Source of the DNA: Chondrus crispus
Taxonomy: Eukaryota > Rhodophyta > Florideophyceae > Gigartinales > Gigartinaceae
DNA length: 30,206 nucleotides
Reading direction: 5' to 3'
NCBI RefSeq assembly: GCF_000350225.1
Contig: NW_005179240.1
Location: forward strand, 1 to 30,206
Shown: positions 26,313 through 30,206 of the stretch, piece after piece
Numbering within the stretch: the stretch's first letter is position 1
How the letters are laid out: each line of letters begins with the position of its first letter
Notes under the pieces: model-generated
Databases searched by the model: none
Told to the model about the DNA's origin: nothing
The model's input: the letters and a program-made list of their open reading frames with translations, nothing else
Position numbers and translations under genes: made by a program

Positions 26313-26988
26313 TAAGGGATAAGCACCTGGCGGGTTTTTGTGGCTGGGGAATACATGCTTTTGTGCATCAACTTCTTTGAAAGCCCGTATTTTGGGGGAA
26401 CAAGGAAGAAGTCCGCCTTTTTTGTATGGACGGAAAGCTTACAGTCTGCGCTATCAAATGGGCTACTGTACGTGGTTCCGGCATTTGGTGGACAGAGGCA
26501 TGTCTGCATTTTCTGTAAACTTGAGTTCTGGTTAAAATACGCCATTTTTGTCTTGTTTCATAATTAGGTACCTGTTCCAATCGTCTGAACACTGGAGCTT
26601 CTGTAGCTACCCTTGGGTACTACAAGTAGAGTTAATATCGACACAAAACGCACATCATTCCATTCGACTGGAAAGAGTTTGAGAAGCACCCTGGTTTGTT
26701 TTAGACGTCCGGCGAATGTGAAGCAAGAAATGGTGCGTTGCTCCTGTCACTCTCTATCCGAACAGAGTAATGACTGCACGGGATGAGAGAATGGTCATTA
26801 GCGAGGTCGGAATTCTACTCTTCTCTTTCATCAACGTTGGCGAAGAGTGCAGCGAAAGGTCATATCGGAGGCAACGTCCCGATCGGCAACACTGCGGGAA
26901 CACGCATTCGGAACACAGTATGGGCTCAACAATTTCAAAAATCAAAATGCCTCTATTTACAAGGTTAGAACATACGCGCACACAGTAC
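26313..26988. other. Stretch without a recognisable gene
   Basis: Intergenic sequence between the pogo-like gene and the 3' end of the RWP-RK gene. Only short random frames are present on both strands. Confidence 0.45.
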
Positions 26989-29900
26989 TCATCGTGAAAC
27001 TGCACTGCCCGTCATCTCCACGATCACACCACAAGCCCCAGAAATTTCCGCGCATCCTCGCTTCTTAAAAGGGGCCACCACGACCAAAAATCGCTTCTTT
27101 CCTTGTCGAGCGATCCATTCCGTTCTTTGACCACGCAATGCCGCAGTGTATCTCCCTCTCATTCCCTCTACCGTATCCGCCCCACCTTCGCTGCCGAGTC
27201 CAGATACTCCGAGTACGCCCAACAGCGCCTTGGAGCCCATGCTAGACGTCAGTCGTGTGCTCTTGTCCACGCTCCATTGCGCACACCCGAGGGCAACGCT
27301 CTGGTGCACGACCTGCTCATATCGTCTTGCTCGTACAGCTGTTGAGCTCGCGCCCTCTCTCCCAGGCCCGACAAGTCCAGTGCCCGCCCCGTCCTCTCCA
27401 CCCACGGCTCCCGCCAGTCTCCAGGCGTTCACTATATGCCCGTTTCCGCTATGCCCGTTTCCGCTCTTTCGACGTTTTGCGATCGAACCAGTAGATGGTG
27501 ACGGAGGATCCATCCGCTCTTGCTTTCTCCCCCGTACTCGTGCCTCTCGACTCAAGGCACCCTTCTCTCCTTGTACTGCCCTTCTGTCGTCGCAGATCCC
27601 CCTACTTCCTCCACCCGACCTGGAACCCGATCCGTCTCCTGAACCAGATCCAGTGCCATCTCCGGAACCGGATCCGGTCCCTGTGCCGCTTCCGGAACCT
27701 GATCCCTCCCCGGTGTCTGGGTCTCCCGGCGACTCCTCCCTGTCTGACGGAGGCGTGATTTCTCGAACGCGCCTTGTTACCTCGCGCTCATGATGCAAGG
27801 GCAGGGGCAGGCCGGTGTTTCCAGCCGAAATGTAGAGCGGTCCCCATCCATGCATCGTCCCCATTGCTCGACGCGGTCGCTTGTTCGGGGATCTCGAAGT
27901 TACGCTCTTGCCGGTGACCCTGCGGCGGTCATGCGCAGCATGACGATCATGACCATGACCAGTATGTCGAAAGGGTGCTCCGGTCCTCAACTTTGGATGA
28001 GAGACGTTTTTGGTCTGCATCACAGGCTTGAGGGCTTGTCCCCTATGCTTTGGCTGACCACGATTGCTGATATCCAGCTCTGGTGTTCGAACGACATCGC
28101 TTGTCTTGCTCGGCTTGGGGCTATTCAGTTTAGAAGATTCGTGCCGCGACACTGCGCCATTAGTGTCTCTCGGGCTTGTAGGCAAGACTGCGGTGCGATC
28201 AGTATCCTTTGCGCCGCTCCTGCCCGGTCCGTTTCGCGACACGCGCGTGCTCGTGTTTCGAGTATCGCTCGACGACTTTTTGCAATCCGTCTTCTCCTCT
28301 TCCACACGACCGTTCGTTCTGGGGGTATGCTTTGCTGCTTTTGCAGTAATGACATCCTTGCCGGCCGCGTTCAGGTCGTTGCCGTCTTTGCGCACGATGC
28401 CGTTGGAGGTGGGATTTCTATTGTTGGCGCTAGTGTTATTCGTTGGAGTGGGCTTCGCGGCCGTTGCGGCCGCAGCCGAGCTTGCGGCGGGGGCGCTAGT
28501 AGGGCGCGGCGGGATGGCGACCCTTGAGGTGTCCTGTTTCCGAGGCCCTGTGACTCGAGATCCTGTAACTGTGGAGTTTGCAGGCATTCCAGAGGTGTCC
28601 TTGGGACGCATGTGAAGCGCGTTGCGGCGCCAGTCGGCGGCGTCACTATTGTTGGTCGCCGACGACGCAGTGCCGTCGACCATGCCGCCAGCAACAGAAT
28701 GGCCATTGGCAGCAGATTCAGCAGCGTGATGATGATGATAGTGTGTGGTCTGATTGTACATAGTGACGAGGTTGTTTGGATTTGCAGAGTGCGACAACTC
28801 GGTCCAATAGTACGGGACCATTTGAGGCGTAGCGGGTTTTGACTGTGTCGCCTGCACCATGCCGTCCATTGGCATCGGGGCCTGAGCCGGAAAGCCGCCA
28901 TACACAAAGCCGTTCTGTGCTTGTCCCGGAGGGCCCTGACCGGAATAGACCTCAAACTGTGGCTGCGGCTGCGACTGCGGCTGCTGCTGCTGCTGAACGG
29001 CAGCTGTGATGGGAGCGGTCATAGCCGAGGAATGCGGGAGCATGGGTCCAGCTTGTATGAGATTCGGGGAACCGTTTCCACCAGAAGCGACGCCCTGGGC
29101 AGACTGAGGTGCGGTGATTGCCTGCGGCGGCTGGCCCGGGGCGGCCATGACTGGGTGCGGGTATGGCTGCTGCTCCAAGACGTTGACCTGAACCATGTTG
29201 TGAAACGGGGGCTGCGGCGGTTGTGGCTGCGGCTGCGGTTGCAGCTGCGGCTGCGGTTGCGGCTGCGGTGGCTGCGGCGGGTATGAGACGTAGGGATACT
29301 GGGACGGAGGGATACCGTAGAATTGCGGGGGGCCGGGAGACGGGACGGGGCCGGAAGGATTGGGCTGGGGTTTTTGGGGAGCGCGCGAGGAGTTTGATGA
29401 AGCCGGGGGCATGGGTTGTCGGACAAAAGGGAGATGGTAGCCCTGGGATGAGACGCCGCCATTGACGCAACAGTCACAGCCCATGGCGCCGCAAAAGGAA
29501 ACGGAAGACATGGGAATCGGGACGGGAGCGAGGGATTGCGGGGGCGGGAGCGAGTGCGGGAGGTGGTGCGGCAGCGGCGGGGGGTTGGAGACCATGAGGA
29601 CGGGGGTGTGCGGGTGGTGCGGGGGCGGCGGGTGTTCATGCGAGAAGGACGGGTGCGGGGGTCTCGAGGATGAGTGGGTGCGGGGGTCGACGAGGGAGTG
29701 GGAGGAGGAGTTTGGGTGGTCGGAGGGGTGTGAGTCGGAGGGGTGGTCGCGCGAGGAGGGGGTTGCGCGGAAGATGTGGTGCTTCTTCTGGACGATGGAG
29801 TGGATCTCGTGCTTGTAGTACTCCTTGTCGGCGGCGGTAGCCTCCTCCTTCTCCAGGCGCTCCTTGAGCTTGTCGAGCGACTTGAGCTTGCGGTGCGGCC

Positions 29901-30132
29901 AGCGCGGGACGCCGTGGCGGCGGCACTGCTTCTTGAGGGCGGTGACGCACACGCCCAGCTCGCGCGCGGCCGAGTTAATGGGCAGGTGGAAGCAGCGCGA
30001 CAGGTCCTGGTACGACAGCGAGCGGCCGCGCGCCGGCAGGTCCGACGACAGCGACGGGCTCATGCGCGAGGCCGCGGCGAGGGGCGCGCTCGCGCGCGGC
30101 GAAAGGGCCGGTGACGGCGGCTGCGGTAGCAT
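26989..30132 (-). CDS. RWP-RK domain transcription factor, 1047 aa
   Basis: A single intronless ORF runs from ATG 30132 to 26989. Residues 38-90 are a complete RWP-RK domain: LSYQDLSRCFHLPINSAARE, LGVCVTALKKQCRRHGV, then RWPHRK (77-82). A charged helix follows (84-122). RWP-RK proteins are nuclear DNA-binding regulators that in plants and algae control nitrogen responses and gamete identity. The rest is low-complexity: Ser/His/Pro-rich 125-200, Pro-Gln repeats 281-309, Gln-rich 377-390, Thr/Ser/Asn-rich 480-700, a Gly-Ser repeat about 806-844. The last 110 residues look folded (SKALLGVLGVSGLG, KKRFLVVVAPFKKRG) but were not assigned. The domain sits right at the N-terminus. The target genes are unknown. 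Confidence 0.9.
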   Translation of the reverse strand: MLPQPPSPALSPRASAPLAAASRMSPSLSSDLPARGRSLSYQDLSRCFHLPINSAARELGVCVTALKKQCRRHGVPRWPHRKLKSLDKLKERLEKEEATAADKEYYKHEIHSIVQKKHHIFRATPSSRDHPSDSHPSDHPNSSSHSLVDPRTHSSSRPPHPSFSHEHPPPPHHPHTPVLMVSNPPPLPHHLPHSLPPPQSLAPVPIPMSSVSFCGAMGCDCCVNGGVSSQGYHLPFVRQPMPPASSNSSRAPQKPQPNPSGPVPSPGPPQFYGIPPSQYPYVSYPPQPPQPQPQPQLQPQPQPQPPQPPFHNMVQVNVLEQQPYPHPVMAAPGQPPQAITAPQSAQGVASGGNGSPNLIQAGPMLPHSSAMTAPITAAVQQQQQPQSQPQPQFEVYSGQGPPGQAQNGFVYGGFPAQAPMPMDGMVQATQSKPATPQMVPYYWTELSHSANPNNLVTMYNQTTHYHHHHAAESAANGHSVAGGMVDGTASSATNNSDAADWRRNALHMRPKDTSGMPANSTVTGSRVTGPRKQDTSRVAIPPRPTSAPAASSAAAATAAKPTPTNNTSANNRNPTSNGIVRKDGNDLNAAGKDVITAKAAKHTPRTNGRVEEEKTDCKKSSSDTRNTSTRVSRNGPGRSGAKDTDRTAVLPTSPRDTNGAVSRHESSKLNSPKPSKTSDVVRTPELDISNRGQPKHRGQALKPVMQTKNVSHPKLRTGAPFRHTGHGHDRHAAHDRRRVTGKSVTSRSPNKRPRRAMGTMHGWGPLYISAGNTGLPLPLHHEREVTRRVREITPPSDREESPGDPDTGEGSGSGSGTGTGSGSGDGTGSGSGDGSGSRSGGGSRGICDDRRAVQGEKGALSREARVRGRKQERMDPPSPSTGSIAKRRKSGNGHSGNGHIVNAWRLAGAVGGEDGAGTGLVGPGREGASSTAVRARRYEQVVHQSVALGCAQWSVDKSTRLTSSMGSKALLGVLGVSGLGSEGGADTVEGMRGRYTAALRGQRTEWIARQGKKRFLVVVAPFKKRGCAEISGACGVIVEMTGSAVSR

Positions 30133-30206
30133 CGCGGGGAGGGGGGGGAGAATTGGGAGCAGGCGAGATGCGTCACGGATGCGCGGGCATGCGGGGGGGG
30201 GGGAGG

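Noticed and set aside
24100..26720. Terminal inverted repeats of the pogo-like element
   Set aside because: Flanks on both sides were compared; only short chance matches were seen.
27146..28615. Plus-strand ORFs of 180-245 aa opposite the RWP-RK gene
   Set aside because: Antisense shadows of low-complexity coding sequence without protein-like conservation.

Overview
The window looks like nuclear DNA of an intron-poor eukaryote, most likely a red alga of the Chondrus type. This is inferred from long uninterrupted host ORFs (an RWP-RK regulator and an AA15-like LPMO), high GC, and dense nested transposons that include a DIRS-type element. Nothing in the sequence names the species.

Layout. Positions 1-1062 are a satellite of six 173-bp units, apparently grown from the 3' end of a gene cut by the window edge. 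A secreted AA15-like lytic polysaccharide monooxygenase lies on the minus strand at 1757-3370, with G-quadruplex-forming and palindromic repeat sequence upstream. A DIRS/PAT-like tyrosine-recombinase retrotransposon fills 4639-8628: 156-bp direct repeats, an ORF1, RT-RNase H with an internal amber codon, and a tyrosine recombinase. Three hairpins, one with a G/C-homopolymer stem of about 21 bp, lie at 9966-10077.

Positions 10161-23056 form one composite: a PIF/Harbinger-type DNA transposon with 40-bp terminal inverted repeats and TAA target duplications. It holds a decayed HARBI1-like transposase, a 443-aa candidate partner protein and a scrap of another gene. An LTR retrotransposon (13428-20983, perfect ACGCT target duplication, LTRs about 99% identical) is inserted inside it. 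The LTR element runs on the minus strand. It has a broken gag with a CCHC knuckle and an integrase tail with a chromodomain, but the rest of pol is missing. A 3.1-kb segment between two copies of the pol-end/polypurine sequence carries a threonine-dehydratase pseudogene and about 20 tandem hairpin units of roughly 55 bp. The 100-N assembly gap lies in one LTR; the other LTR shows that only 19 bp are missing, and they form a hairpin.

Right of the composite are a CENP-B/Tc5-type DNA-binding remnant (23172-23640), a pogo-like DDE transposase in two overlapping frames (24481-26312, minus), and a 1047-aa RWP-RK transcription factor (26989-30132, minus).

The two solid host genes are therefore separated by about 23 kb of layered mobile DNA. 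The most unusual part is the nested chromovirus derivative, with its captured enzyme gene and its many inverted repeats closed by TCGG-type loops.
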